A stretch of DNA of 64,000 nt from Allobosea lupini (GTDB lineage: Bacteria; Pseudomonadota; Alphaproteobacteria; Rhizobiales; Beijerinckiaceae), in NCBI RefSeq assembly GCF_900109525.1, contig NZ_FOAN01000007.1, positions 62,001-126,000 of the forward strand, in the 5' to 3' direction. Shown here piece after piece: positions 24,873 through 32,675 of this stretch (positions are counted from its first letter, which is position 1; each line of letters opens with the position of its first letter). Under the pieces are notes generated by a model. It did no database searches and was not told where the DNA came from. It worked only from the letters and a program-made list of their open reading frames with translations. A program made the translations under genes and the position numbers.

Positions 24873-26368
24873 GCGCCGCGATGCCCCGGCAGCGCCATGC
24901 CAATCTTGACGCTTTGCGCGCGATTGCGGCGCTCGCCGTGATGGTCGAGCACATGTTCGGCGACCTCATCAGGCAGGTCCCGTCCGCGGCGGGCCCGATG
25001 AGCACGCTCGCTCAGTCGCTTGTCGAGACTCTCAGCCTTGGCCGCTTCGGCGTGGCGCTGTTCTTCCTGGTCAGCGGTTTCGTCGTGCCGTTCAGCATCG
25101 ACGGCGAGCGGCCGCTCCGGCATTTCGCGATCTCGCGGCTGTTCCGGCTCTATCCGGCGTTCTGGCTGGCGCTGGCGGTGCTGACGGCTATGTCCTGGCT
25201 CGCCGGTGACATGCCGAGCACTGCAATGGTGCTGGCCAACCTGACCATGGCCCCACCGCTCTTCGGCCAGCCCTGGCTCTCTCCGATCCACTGGACCCTG
25301 TTCGTCGAGCTCTTGTTCTACGGTCTCGTCGCGCTGCTGTTCACGGCGGGGGCGCTGCGACAGGTCGGCACCCTGCTCGCCCTGAGCCTTGCCCTGATCG
25401 CCGCGACGGTGCTGCCGGTGCAATTGCGCGTGCACGGCTTCGCCGACCTGCCGGTCCAGTATCTCGGCCTGCATCTGTCCTTCCTGCTCCTGGGCCTGCT
25501 ACTGCGGCTGTGGCTGGTGGAGAGAAGGCGCGGAGCGGGGCTCCCAGCGCTGGTTCTCGTGCTTGCGCAGCTCGCGGGGGTGCTCTCGGTCGCGCAGTTC
25601 TCGCTGGCGCGCGGCGATAATTTCATCATCGAGGGGCTGAGGCCTGTCCTGGCCGCTTACCTGCTGGCTGTCGCGGTCTTCCTCGCCGCGATCAGACTGG
25701 AGTGGCCGCGTTCCGCGCTGCTCGCGCGGATCGGGCTGACCAGCTATTCGATGTATCTGTTCCATGGGGTGGTGAACGCGCTCGTCTATCGCGTCCTGCC
25801 CCTGACCGGAGAGCTCGGTGACATCGTCACGATGCTGGTTTGCGCGGGCCTTACCCTGGCGATCTCCTGGCTGGTCTATCAGACGGTCGAGCGTCCGATG
25901 ATCGCGTTCGGGCGCCGGATCGCGTCGCCGCAGAACGGCGTCGCCCTCGTCTCGTCGTCGCGGGGAACCGATGGGTTCAAGGGGCGCGCGGAATCACCTA
26001 GAGCAATTCCGCAATTCTCCGAATCGCGAAAGTGCTCTAGGTCTTTGTTTTATCGCATTTTCTTCACGCGAACCGGTGTCCGCTTCGCTCGAAAATGCTC
26101 TAGGCCACTTGGCGGGACCCACGCCGGGAAACAGGACACAATGCTTCACCCGCCATCCGATTATCGCGCTGTCAGGCGTGGCGACGGGCCCTTGCCTGCG
26201 CGGGAGCAGGGCTTGCCGCTGCTCGACATCCCCATCGGAGCCATTCCGAGCACACATCCCGGTGGCAGGCTTGTCAGCGCGGTCCTTGGCATCGCGATCG
26301 CCGCCGTCACGCTGAGCTGGTTCGCTCTGCTCGGCTATGTCGGGTGGAAGATCGCGGAGTCGTTGTGA
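24869..26368 (+). CDS. OafA-type acyltransferase, C-terminus altered by a repeat insertion
   Basis: 499 residues as read. Residues ~10-360 are a membrane acyltransferase-3 domain (LDALRAIAALAVMVEHMFGD, with ~10 helices, and SYSMYLFHGVVNALVYRVLP), which moves acyl groups from the cytoplasm onto extracytoplasmic sugars. At ~residue 376 the frame enters a 108-bp palindromic repeat and exits in frame into a tail ending with one membrane helix. The tail has its own in-frame ATG at 26141 that could begin an independent 75-residue membrane protein. The original stop codon of the acyltransferase was therefore probably lost or moved. Confidence 0.85.
   Translation: MSAAMPRQRHANLDALRAIAALAVMVEHMFGDLIRQVPSAAGPMSTLAQSLVETLSLGRFGVALFFLVSGFVVPFSIDGERPLRHFAISRLFRLYPAFWLALAVLTAMSWLAGDMPSTAMVLANLTMAPPLFGQPWLSPIHWTLFVELLFYGLVALLFTAGALRQVGTLLALSLALIAATVLPVQLRVHGFADLPVQYLGLHLSFLLLGLLLRLWLVERRRGAGLPALVLVLAQLAGVLSVAQFSLARGDNFIIEGLRPVLAAYLLAVAVFLAAIRLEWPRSALLARIGLTSYSMYLFHGVVNALVYRVLPLTGELGDIVTMLVCAGLTLAISWLVYQTVERPMIAFGRRIASPQNGVALVSSSRGTDGFKGRAESPRAIPQFSESRKCSRSLFYRIFFTRTGVRFARKCSRPLGGTHAGKQDTMLHPPSDYRAVRRGDGPLPAREQGLPLLDIPIGAIPSTHPGGRLVSAVLGIAIAAVTLSWFALLGYVGWKIAESL
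25997..26104. repeat. Short palindromic intergenic-type repeat inside the acyltransferase frame
   Basis: Bounded by CCTAGAGC (25997) and GCTCTAGG (26097-26104), with another GCTCTAGG at 26034-26041. The right half holds a nested dyad, GCATTTTC (26055-26062) with GAAAATGC (26091-26098) and inside it GCGAA/TTCGC. From memory, near-identical sequence with this GCATTTTC...GAAAATGC core is scattered widely in Hyphomicrobiales genomes. No second copy was seen in this window. Confidence 0.8.
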
Positions 26369-26381
26369 GCGCGCGGAGCGG

Positions 26382-28313
26382 TCAACCGGCCGAGGTCTGC
26401 GGCAGCATGAAAGCAGCGAAGAACGCAGCCAGGGCGGCGTGATCGTCGAGCGGCAGGATGTTCGCGACGTATTGGTCGGGCCGCACGATCACCAGGCAGC
26501 CGCGCTCGCGGTCGATCCCGCGCAGGTCGAAGATGTCCCAGCCGCTTTTGAAGTCGGGGCAGAACACCTTTTCGTAGTCGATCAGGCCGAGGCGGCCCTT
26601 GCGCGGCAAGAGCAGGCTCGGCAGCGCCTCGACGGCGACCTCGCGGTGAGGCTGCTGCAGGATCGCGCGCAGGTCGATGATCGCGTCGATATCCTGCGCT
26701 GGTTGGGTGTAGCGACGCAGGGGCAATGCCGGCGAGGTTGCCAGGGCCTCGCACAGCGTGCGCAGGCGTGACGTCGGCGCGGAAGGATCAGCCCTGTCGG
26801 CGAAGGCGTAGAGGCGCCAGCGGCCATCGGCCTGCGCGACATGGCCGAGCTCGACCGGCTTGGCGTCGCCGAGCCGAATCACCGGCGCGGACTGGAAGCG
26901 CGCTCCGATAGGCAACCCCGTCGCCAGATGCGCATGAGTGGACTGGCGCGTCAGGACGGAGGGCGCGTAGCGGGTCGCGGTTCCCGCGGTGTAGCGGCCG
27001 TGCCTGACGAAATAGGCCTCGACCTCCTTGGGGTCGACGCCGTCGCCGGTCTCCGAAGTCTTGAGGGGGGCGCTCAGCATCTTCGCCCATTCGCGGTCGA
27101 AGTCGATCAGCTCCTTGGCGATGGCCTGGCGCTCGGCCGAGTAGCTGTGCAGCAATTCCGGCGGGCATTGCCCGCGCAGCACCGCGGCCAGCTTCCAGCC
27201 GAGGTTGAAGGCGTCCTGCATCGAGACGTTCATGCCTTGGCCGGCCTTGGGGCTGTGGGTATGGCAGGCATCGCCGGCGATGAAGACGGCTGGCAGGCGT
27301 TGGTCCAGCTCGCCTGCCGGCACGTCGTCGAACTTGTCGCAGAGGCGCTGGCCGATCTCGTAGACCGACCACCAGGCGACCTCCTTCACCTCGAAGCTGT
27401 AGGGACGCAGGATGCGCTGTGCTGCGGAGATCAGGTGATCAACGCCGATGTTGCGGCTCGCGACCCGCTCGTTTGCGGCGAGCTTGTCGAGCTCGACATA
27501 GATCCGGATCAGATAGCCGCCCTCGCGGGGAATGATGATGATCGTGCCTTCGCCGGCCGACTGGATCAGCGCCTTCAGCCGCACATCCGGGAAATCGGTG
27601 ACGGCGAGGACGTCCATGACGCCCCAGGCCTGATTGGCGGAATCGCCTTCGAGGGTGCGGCCGATCGATTTGCGTACGGCGCTGCGCGCGCCGTCGCAGC
27701 CGACGACATAGCGCGCCCGGACGGTCTCGATCTCACCCTCATGCGCGGGATCGACGCGCTCCAGCCGCACTGTCACCGGATGCGACGCGGCGTGGTCGAT
27801 CTCGAGGTCGATCAGGCGGCGCGAATAATCGGGTTCCAGCCGGCTTGGCGAGCGCCGCATCACGTCGAGGAAGAAATCGTGGATCCGTGCCTGGTTCAGG
27901 ATCACATGCGGGAATTCGGAGAGCCCGTCCTCGACGTCCTGGATGCGCCCGCTGCGGGTGATCGCCTCCGGCCGTTTCGCGTCGGGCTTCCAGAACACGG
28001 TCTCGTTGACCCAGTAGCTTTCCTTCAGCACCCGCTCGGAGAAGCCGAAGGCATCGAACATCTCGATGGTGCGGCAGGCGATGCCATCTGCCTGGCCCAG
28101 CTCCAGCGGCCCCGGCTTCTGCTCGACGATCCGCGTGGTGATCTCGGGAAAGGCCGAGAGCTGCGCCGCGAGCGTCAGTCCGGCCGGGCCGCAGCCGACG
28201 ATCAGGACATCGACTTCCTGTGGCAGGGCGTCCCGGGCGGAGGACGCAAGATCGGTGGCAGGCTCGGAGACGGAAGGATCGCCGGTCCGGAAGCCGTTGA
28301 GATGGAACTGCAT
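26382..28313 (-). CDS. mobA: 3-hydroxybenzoate 4-monooxygenase
   Basis: 643 residues, the usual length. FAD motif VDVLIVGCGPAGLTL (~residues 35-47), the second FAD motif FIAGDACHTHSPKAGQGMN, and a C-terminal thioredoxin-like phenol-hydroxylase domain. The N-terminus (MQFHLNGFRTGDP) and blocks such as QADGIACRTIEMFDAF resemble MobA of Comamonas, which turns 3-hydroxybenzoate into protocatechuate using NADPH and O2. The start at 28313 was chosen on that resemblance; the open frame to 28529 overlaps the aldolase gene. It lies 55 bp after that gene and is likely transcribed with it. Another meta-substituted phenol acid is possible. Confidence 0.9.
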   Translation of the reverse strand: MQFHLNGFRTGDPSVSEPATDLASSARDALPQEVDVLIVGCGPAGLTLAAQLSAFPEITTRIVEQKPGPLELGQADGIACRTIEMFDAFGFSERVLKESYWVNETVFWKPDAKRPEAITRSGRIQDVEDGLSEFPHVILNQARIHDFFLDVMRRSPSRLEPDYSRRLIDLEIDHAASHPVTVRLERVDPAHEGEIETVRARYVVGCDGARSAVRKSIGRTLEGDSANQAWGVMDVLAVTDFPDVRLKALIQSAGEGTIIIIPREGGYLIRIYVELDKLAANERVASRNIGVDHLISAAQRILRPYSFEVKEVAWWSVYEIGQRLCDKFDDVPAGELDQRLPAVFIAGDACHTHSPKAGQGMNVSMQDAFNLGWKLAAVLRGQCPPELLHSYSAERQAIAKELIDFDREWAKMLSAPLKTSETGDGVDPKEVEAYFVRHGRYTAGTATRYAPSVLTRQSTHAHLATGLPIGARFQSAPVIRLGDAKPVELGHVAQADGRWRLYAFADRADPSAPTSRLRTLCEALATSPALPLRRYTQPAQDIDAIIDLRAILQQPHREVAVEALPSLLLPRKGRLGLIDYEKVFCPDFKSGWDIFDLRGIDRERGCLVIVRPDQYVANILPLDDHAALAAFFAAFMLPQTSAG

Positions 28314-28368
28314 GGCGGCGACCTTCGGTGATGCAGGACGATTGGGAGGACCGAACGCGACCGGCGTC

Positions 28369-29151
28369 TCAGCGCCGGCGGGCGCGGGCCTGTTCGAGCC
28401 ACATCTCCCAGGGGCGGTGGACCTGCGCCTCGATGCTGGCGACGCAGGCGCGGCTTTCGCCCTCCGTGAGATAGGTGACTTCGCCGAGCTGCATCGCCTG
28501 GAGCTGATAGCGCGCATTGAGCTCGGCATAGACCGCGCGGTAGACCGCCTGCTTGATCGAGCCGCCGACCACGGTCGAGCCGTGGCCGCGCATCAGGACG
28601 ATGTCGTGCCCGTCGAAATGCTCCGCCAGCGCCCGGCCGAGCTGGTTGTTGCTGATCAGCAGGTCGGTGGCATCGCCCCCGGCCTCGCGAATCTCGAAGA
28701 CCGGCGCGCCTTGGCCGACGAAGCCGGCCATGTGGAACATCGCCCGGAGCCGGGTTCCCTTGACGACGCTGAGCGGCACGATCGAATGCGAGTGACTGTG
28801 GATCACCGCCATCACATCCGGGCGCCTGCGGAAGATCTCGGCGTGGATGAAGCGCTCGAGATAGACCTTGCGGCCATTGGCGTTCACCGCCTCGCCGTCG
28901 AGCGTGAACTCGACGATGTCCTCGGCGGCGACCCGGCTCGGCGCCATGTTGCGCGCCAGCAAGAAGCGGTCGGGGCGCTTGTCGTGGCGCACGCTGATAT
29001 GGCCGAACGCGTCGACGACGCCCTGGTCGAACAGGATGTGGTTGGCCGAAACGAGCTCCTCGACGATCTCAGGCGAGGGCGCGACCGAGGCGGTGGCCGT
29101 GTCGGCCAGGTCGACGGCGATGGGCTGGTTGCCATGGTCAGACGTGCACAT
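28369..29151 (-). CDS. Class II aldolase/adducin family protein
   Basis: 260 residues. Divalent-metal ligands of the fold are visible: HSHSH in VIHSHSHSIVPL and the later His in MRGHGSTVVGG, plus the Glu in LERFIHAEIF. Members include fuculose-phosphate aldolases, but those in aromatic clusters are often decarboxylases of dihydroxyphthalate or ring-cleavage products. First gene of the operon with mobA, so a role in making or handling a hydroxybenzoate, perhaps decarboxylation of a phthalate-like acid to 3-hydroxybenzoate, is an attractive inference. Divergent from marR with a palindromic operator ~200 bp upstream. Confidence 0.88.
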   Translation of the reverse strand: MCTSDHGNQPIAVDLADTATASVAPSPEIVEELVSANHILFDQGVVDAFGHISVRHDKRPDRFLLARNMAPSRVAAEDIVEFTLDGEAVNANGRKVYLERFIHAEIFRRRPDVMAVIHSHSHSIVPLSVVKGTRLRAMFHMAGFVGQGAPVFEIREAGGDATDLLISNNQLGRALAEHFDGHDIVLMRGHGSTVVGGSIKQAVYRAVYAELNARYQLQAMQLGEVTYLTEGESRACVASIEAQVHRPWEMWLEQARARRR

Positions 29152-29595
29152 TGCTCGCTCTCTCCGAAATCGACTTGATCGAAACGACCAGCCGGACCCG
29201 CCAATCAGGCGGTGGCCGCCTGGTCGGGGTGACGGTCAGAGAGGCTGAAGGAATGCAGGGGCTACCAGCCGCTGCACGAGCGGCGCCAGCTTGCCAGCGC
29301 CTTTGAAGGCACTGGAACCAACCTCCCATCCGGCGATCTCTGAAAATCGTCCGTATACTGATTAACAGGATACGCGCAGATTTTCCGGTGTCAACCGGGG
29401 CCGAACGGTGAGTGCGTTAGTGTTCGGTTCGGACAAGCCTGAGGCGGGGCGCTTTGACCGCTTACGGATTGAAAGCATACGATCTATAGCGGCGAGGCAG
29501 CGATCGAGCCGAGCAGGCTTCGCCTGACGAAGAGCCGGCGACACGAATAATCGAGCGGCGGAATCCACCCGTTGCCCCACCAAGGCAAAGCGACG
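29152..29595. other. Divergent control region between the aldolase-mobA operon and marR
   Basis: About 444 bp without a convincing gene. It contains the operator-like palindrome at 29353-29373 and a lone GCATAC half site near 29476. Open frames here are short, lack ribosome sites and resemble no family. Confidence 0.5.
29353..29373. promoter_or_regulatory. Putative MarR operator upstream of the aldolase-mobA operon
   Basis: GTATACTG-N5-CAGGATAC, an 8-bp dyad with one mismatch. It matches the palindrome at 30177-30197 (before the Bug protein gene) at 15 of 21 positions when aligned end to end. Both flank the marR gene, so MarR is the natural ligand. Confidence 0.6.
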
Positions 29596-30078
29596 ATGGC
29601 GATGGACGATATCTATCATATGCCCGGCCATCTCATCCGGCGCGCGCAGCAGATCGCCGTCTCGCTCTTTCTGGAGGAATGCGCGCCGGTCGACCTGACT
29701 CCTGTCCAGTTCGCGGCGCTGGTCACGGTGCGCGACAATCCCGGCATCGACGCCACCCGCCTCTCGGCGCTCGTCGCCTTCGACCGCTCGACGCTCGGCA
29801 ATGTGCTGGAACGCATGGAGGCCAAGGAGCTGATCCAGCGTTCGGGCAGCAAGGACGACAAGCGGATCAAGGTTCTGCACCTGTCACCGAAGGGCGAGCG
29901 CATCCTGGAGGAAGCCGGGCCGCTGGCGCAGCGGGCGCAGGAGCGCATCCTCGCCCCGCTAGCGCCGGAGGATCGCGAGATCTTCATGCGCATGCTCGGG
30001 CAACTCGTCGAACTCAACAACGAAGCCTCCCGCGTGCCATTGCGCCTTGACGCAGTTCGCTCATCCGACGCCGCCTGA
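29596..30078 (+). CDS. MarR family transcriptional regulator
   Basis: 160 residues. Winged helix with LTPVQFAALVTVRDNPGIDATRLSALVAFDRSTLGNVLERMEAKELIQRSGSKDDKR, the classic MarR core, and helices for dimerisation at both ends. MarR proteins of aromatic clusters repress until a phenolic acid binds. It sits between two genes sets that share an operator-like palindrome, so it probably controls aldolase-mobA and the Bug gene. Start ATG 29596; a TTG at 29572 is possible. Confidence 0.93.
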   Translation: MAMDDIYHMPGHLIRRAQQIAVSLFLEECAPVDLTPVQFAALVTVRDNPGIDATRLSALVAFDRSTLGNVLERMEAKELIQRSGSKDDKRIKVLHLSPKGERILEEAGPLAQRAQERILAPLAPEDREIFMRMLGQLVELNNEASRVPLRLDAVRSSDAA

Positions 30079-30176
30079 GAGCGCGGCTTCCAACATTGCG
30101 ATTGGGCCGAAGCGACCGCGCGACTCCGTTTCGCCGGGGTCAGGCGGCTCACTGTTTGACAGCATCAAGATACGAT

Positions 30177-30197
30177 GCATACTGATAATAAGTATGC
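30177..30197. promoter_or_regulatory. Putative MarR operator upstream of the Bug protein gene
   Basis: GCATACT-N7-AGTATGC, a perfect 7-bp dyad of 21 bp, related to the site at 29353-29373. It is ~150 bp before the Bug gene and 100 bp after marR. Confidence 0.6.
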
Positions 30198-30349
30198 GTC
30201 CTTGTTTCGCGAAGTGAGCGGCAAGAGCACCTGCCGGCACAGCCTTGCCGTGCCGGGTGCTGCTGCAAGTCGAGATTGAGGACCACAGACTGCTTTTCGA
30301 ACCGAACCCGAGAACCGCGAGCAACGCGGCCCAATCCGGAGGAAACCAA

Positions 30350-31309
30350 GTGATCATCACACGACGTGCCACCCTGACGGGGCTCGCTGGCGCCGCGCTC
30401 GCGCCCCGTGCCGCCTTCGCCCAACGCAAGATCGTCAGGCTGATCGTGCCCGCTGCGGCGGGCGGCGCGATCGACGTGATCGGCCGGCTCTACGCCCAGC
30501 GCGTTGCGCCGGCACTCGACGAGTCCTGGGTGGTCGAGAACAAGGCCGGCGCGAGCAACACGCTGGGCGCGGCCGAGGTCGCGCGCGCTGCGCCCGATGG
30601 CACGACCTATCTCACCAATGCCGACATCCACATCATGGCCAGGCATGTGATGCGCAGCGTGTCCTATGACCCGCTTGCCGATTTCACGCCCATCTCGCGC
30701 TTCGCGATGTCGCCGATGGTGCTGATCGGCTCGACGAAGACGCCAGAGACCCTGCCGGCGCTGATCGCGCAGATGAAGGCGAAGCCGACCGAGTATACCT
30801 TTGCCAATTCCGGGCTTGGCAGCATGGGCCACCTCGCCACCGAGAGCTTCAAGCTCCGCACCGGCACGAGCGCCGAGCTGGTCAACTATCGCGGCACGGC
30901 CCCGGCCATCACCGATGTCGTCGCCGGCCAGGTGCCGCTGATGGTCGCCCCGCTCGGCTCGGCGCTGTCCTTCATCACCGACGGAAAAGTGCGGGCCTTC
31001 GCGATCATGGGGGCGCAGCGCAGCAAGCTGCTGCCGAACGTGCCGACCGCCGGCGAGCAGGGCTTGTCCGATCTCAACTTCACGCTCTGGTACGGTCTCT
31101 GGGGGCCGAAGGGCCTGCCGGCCGAGACGGTGCAGCGGGTCAACGCAACGGTGCAGGCCGCCTCGAAGGATCGCGAGATCGTCGAGAAGCTGACGGCGCT
31201 CGGTGCGGAGGCCGTGACCGAGGATCCCGCGAGCTTTGCCAAGTTCATCGAGGCCGAGATCCAGCGCGCCAACCGTGTGGTCGAGGAAGCCGGCATCAAG
31301 CCGGGCTGA
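30350..31309 (+). CDS. Tripartite tricarboxylate transporter solute-binding protein (Bug/TctC)
   Basis: 319 residues from a GTG start preceded by GGAGGA. It opens ITRRATLTGLAGAALAPRAAFAQ, a twin-arginine-like signal. Then IVRLIVPAAAGGAIDVIGRLYAQ, GAEVARAAPDGTTYLTNAD and VPTAGEQG, all hallmarks of the Bug family. These are periplasmic high-affinity binders of carboxylates and aromatic acids. No TctA/TctB membrane partner lies nearby, as is common for Bug orphans. Context with mobA and the shared operator suggest a hydroxybenzoate-type ligand. Confidence 0.92.
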   Translation: MIITRRATLTGLAGAALAPRAAFAQRKIVRLIVPAAAGGAIDVIGRLYAQRVAPALDESWVVENKAGASNTLGAAEVARAAPDGTTYLTNADIHIMARHVMRSVSYDPLADFTPISRFAMSPMVLIGSTKTPETLPALIAQMKAKPTEYTFANSGLGSMGHLATESFKLRTGTSAELVNYRGTAPAITDVVAGQVPLMVAPLGSALSFITDGKVRAFAIMGAQRSKLLPNVPTAGEQGLSDLNFTLWYGLWGPKGLPAETVQRVNATVQAASKDREIVEKLTALGAEAVTEDPASFAKFIEAEIQRANRVVEEAGIKPG

Positions 31310-31422
31310 TTGAGCGAGCCCTGCAGCTTTAGCGCGTCCACGCTCGCCTGGGCGCGTTACTCGGCGTTGAAAACAGCCGATCACGCTTCGCATCGCCTCC
31401 TGGATCGATTACGTTGTCTAAA

Positions 31423-31437
31423 ATCTGAGATTCAGAT
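31423..31437. promoter_or_regulatory. Palindrome upstream of the XRE regulator gene
   Basis: ATCTGA-N3-TCAGAT, a perfect dyad 23 bp before the start codon; it contains TGAGATT, which recurs twice at 32409-32436 before the MFS gene. Likely autoregulatory site. Confidence 0.5.
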
Positions 31438-31460
31438 GATGCGGCAGGTGAGGCGGCTCG

Positions 31461-32384
31461 ATGGCAATCCGGTTCGAGGACATCGGTGAGCGGCTGAAAG
31501 CCTACCGCCTGGGGCGCGGGCTGCTGGCCGAGGACGTCGCCGAACGTCTCGGGATCTCGCGGGCGGCGGTCTACCGGATCGAAGCCGGCGGCGTGGTCAA
31601 GATCGAGACCCTGGAGCGGTTGGCGACGCTGCTGGAGACGACCGTCGCCTCGCTGCTCGGGGCAGGGGTCGAGTACTATTCAAGCCCGCTCAGCTATTTC
31701 GAGCGCATGCGGCAGATCGAGGAGCAGGCGGACCAGGTCGTCGCGCATTTCCCGCCGCTATCGTACCTCCTGACCTCGGATGGCTATTCTGCCCATTTGC
31801 GGCAGACCCTGGTGGAGGCGCTGCCGCCCCATGTCGTCCGAGATCAGGCCGTGGCCGAGATCGACGCGATCATCGCGATCCTCGACGAGCGCAAGAATGC
31901 CCGCAAGCGCCGCCGGCTGAGCGTCGTCAATTTCGTAAACGTCCTCGAGATCGAGCGCTGGCTGAAGCTTGGCGTCGTCGGACGCTTCAACCTGCCCGTT
32001 GCCGAGCAGGCCCGGCGACGCCTGGCCGCGCGCGTCGAGGTCGAGCATCTGATCGGGCTCATCGAGAGCGAGCCGATGGGCGTGCAGATCGGCCTGATCG
32101 AGGAGACGGTGCCGAACATCACCTTCCAGCTTTTCCGGACGGCGGAAAAGACGCTGCTGGGGCTGAGCCCGTTCCGCCTCGGCGGCGAGTTGCCGAATCT
32201 GCGGTCCGGGATCGCCATGCTGACGGCGGATGAGGAGCCGGTACGCCTCTACGAGGACATCGCCGACGGGCTCTGGCGCCGGGCCCTCAAGGGCAGCGAG
32301 GCCGGGGCGGTGCTGCGGGCGACGCTCGATCGCTCGGCGATCGCGCAGGTGCCGCCAAAGGAAGCGTCGTCGGAGCTGGTCTGA
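31461..32384 (+). CDS. XRE family (HTH_3) transcriptional regulator with C-terminal sensor region
   Basis: 307 residues. HTH in residues ~8-60 (IGERLKAYRLGRGLLAEDVAERLGISRAAVYRIEAGGVVKIETLERLATLL). The long C-terminal part, ~240 residues, is not a cupin and I do not recognise a domain; it may bind a metabolite. It is directly upstream of the MFS-pyrK-pyrD-amidohydrolase-pyrE operon, with related TGAGATT repeats before both transcripts, and is likely its regulator. Confidence 0.9.
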   Translation: MAIRFEDIGERLKAYRLGRGLLAEDVAERLGISRAAVYRIEAGGVVKIETLERLATLLETTVASLLGAGVEYYSSPLSYFERMRQIEEQADQVVAHFPPLSYLLTSDGYSAHLRQTLVEALPPHVVRDQAVAEIDAIIAILDERKNARKRRRLSVVNFVNVLEIERWLKLGVVGRFNLPVAEQARRRLAARVEVEHLIGLIESEPMGVQIGLIEETVPNITFQLFRTAEKTLLGLSPFRLGGELPNLRSGIAMLTADEEPVRLYEDIADGLWRRALKGSEAGAVLRATLDRSAIAQVPPKEASSELV

Positions 32385-32408
32385 AGCCGCCCGAGCAGTC
32401 TGTCGCAA

Positions 32409-32436
32409 AATTGAGATTGTTCTTGCAATTGAGATT
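32409..32436 (+). promoter_or_regulatory. Direct repeat upstream of the MFS-pyr operon
   Basis: AATTGAGATT occurs at 32409-32418 and 32427-32436, exactly 18 bp apart, in an AT-rich stretch about 240 bp before the MFS start. Related to the dyad at 31423-31437. Confidence 0.5.
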
Positions 32437-32675
32437 TCTGCGTGACATAGGGGAATGACACGATGGCGCCGGCCTTCCGGTGCCGTAGCGGATTTCCCGC
32501 GGTCGACCTTGATGTCTCGACTGCCAAGCGGCGCAGCCAAGCGCCCCGGGAAAGCGGGCGAGGGCCCAAACTCCAACCGTCTTGAGACCGGCCGGCAGCC
32601 GCGCGCGGGAGCGCGCGCTGGTGCTTTGGCGTTTTGGTGCGCATCGCAAAGAAAAACAGAACGGGGAACTTCACC

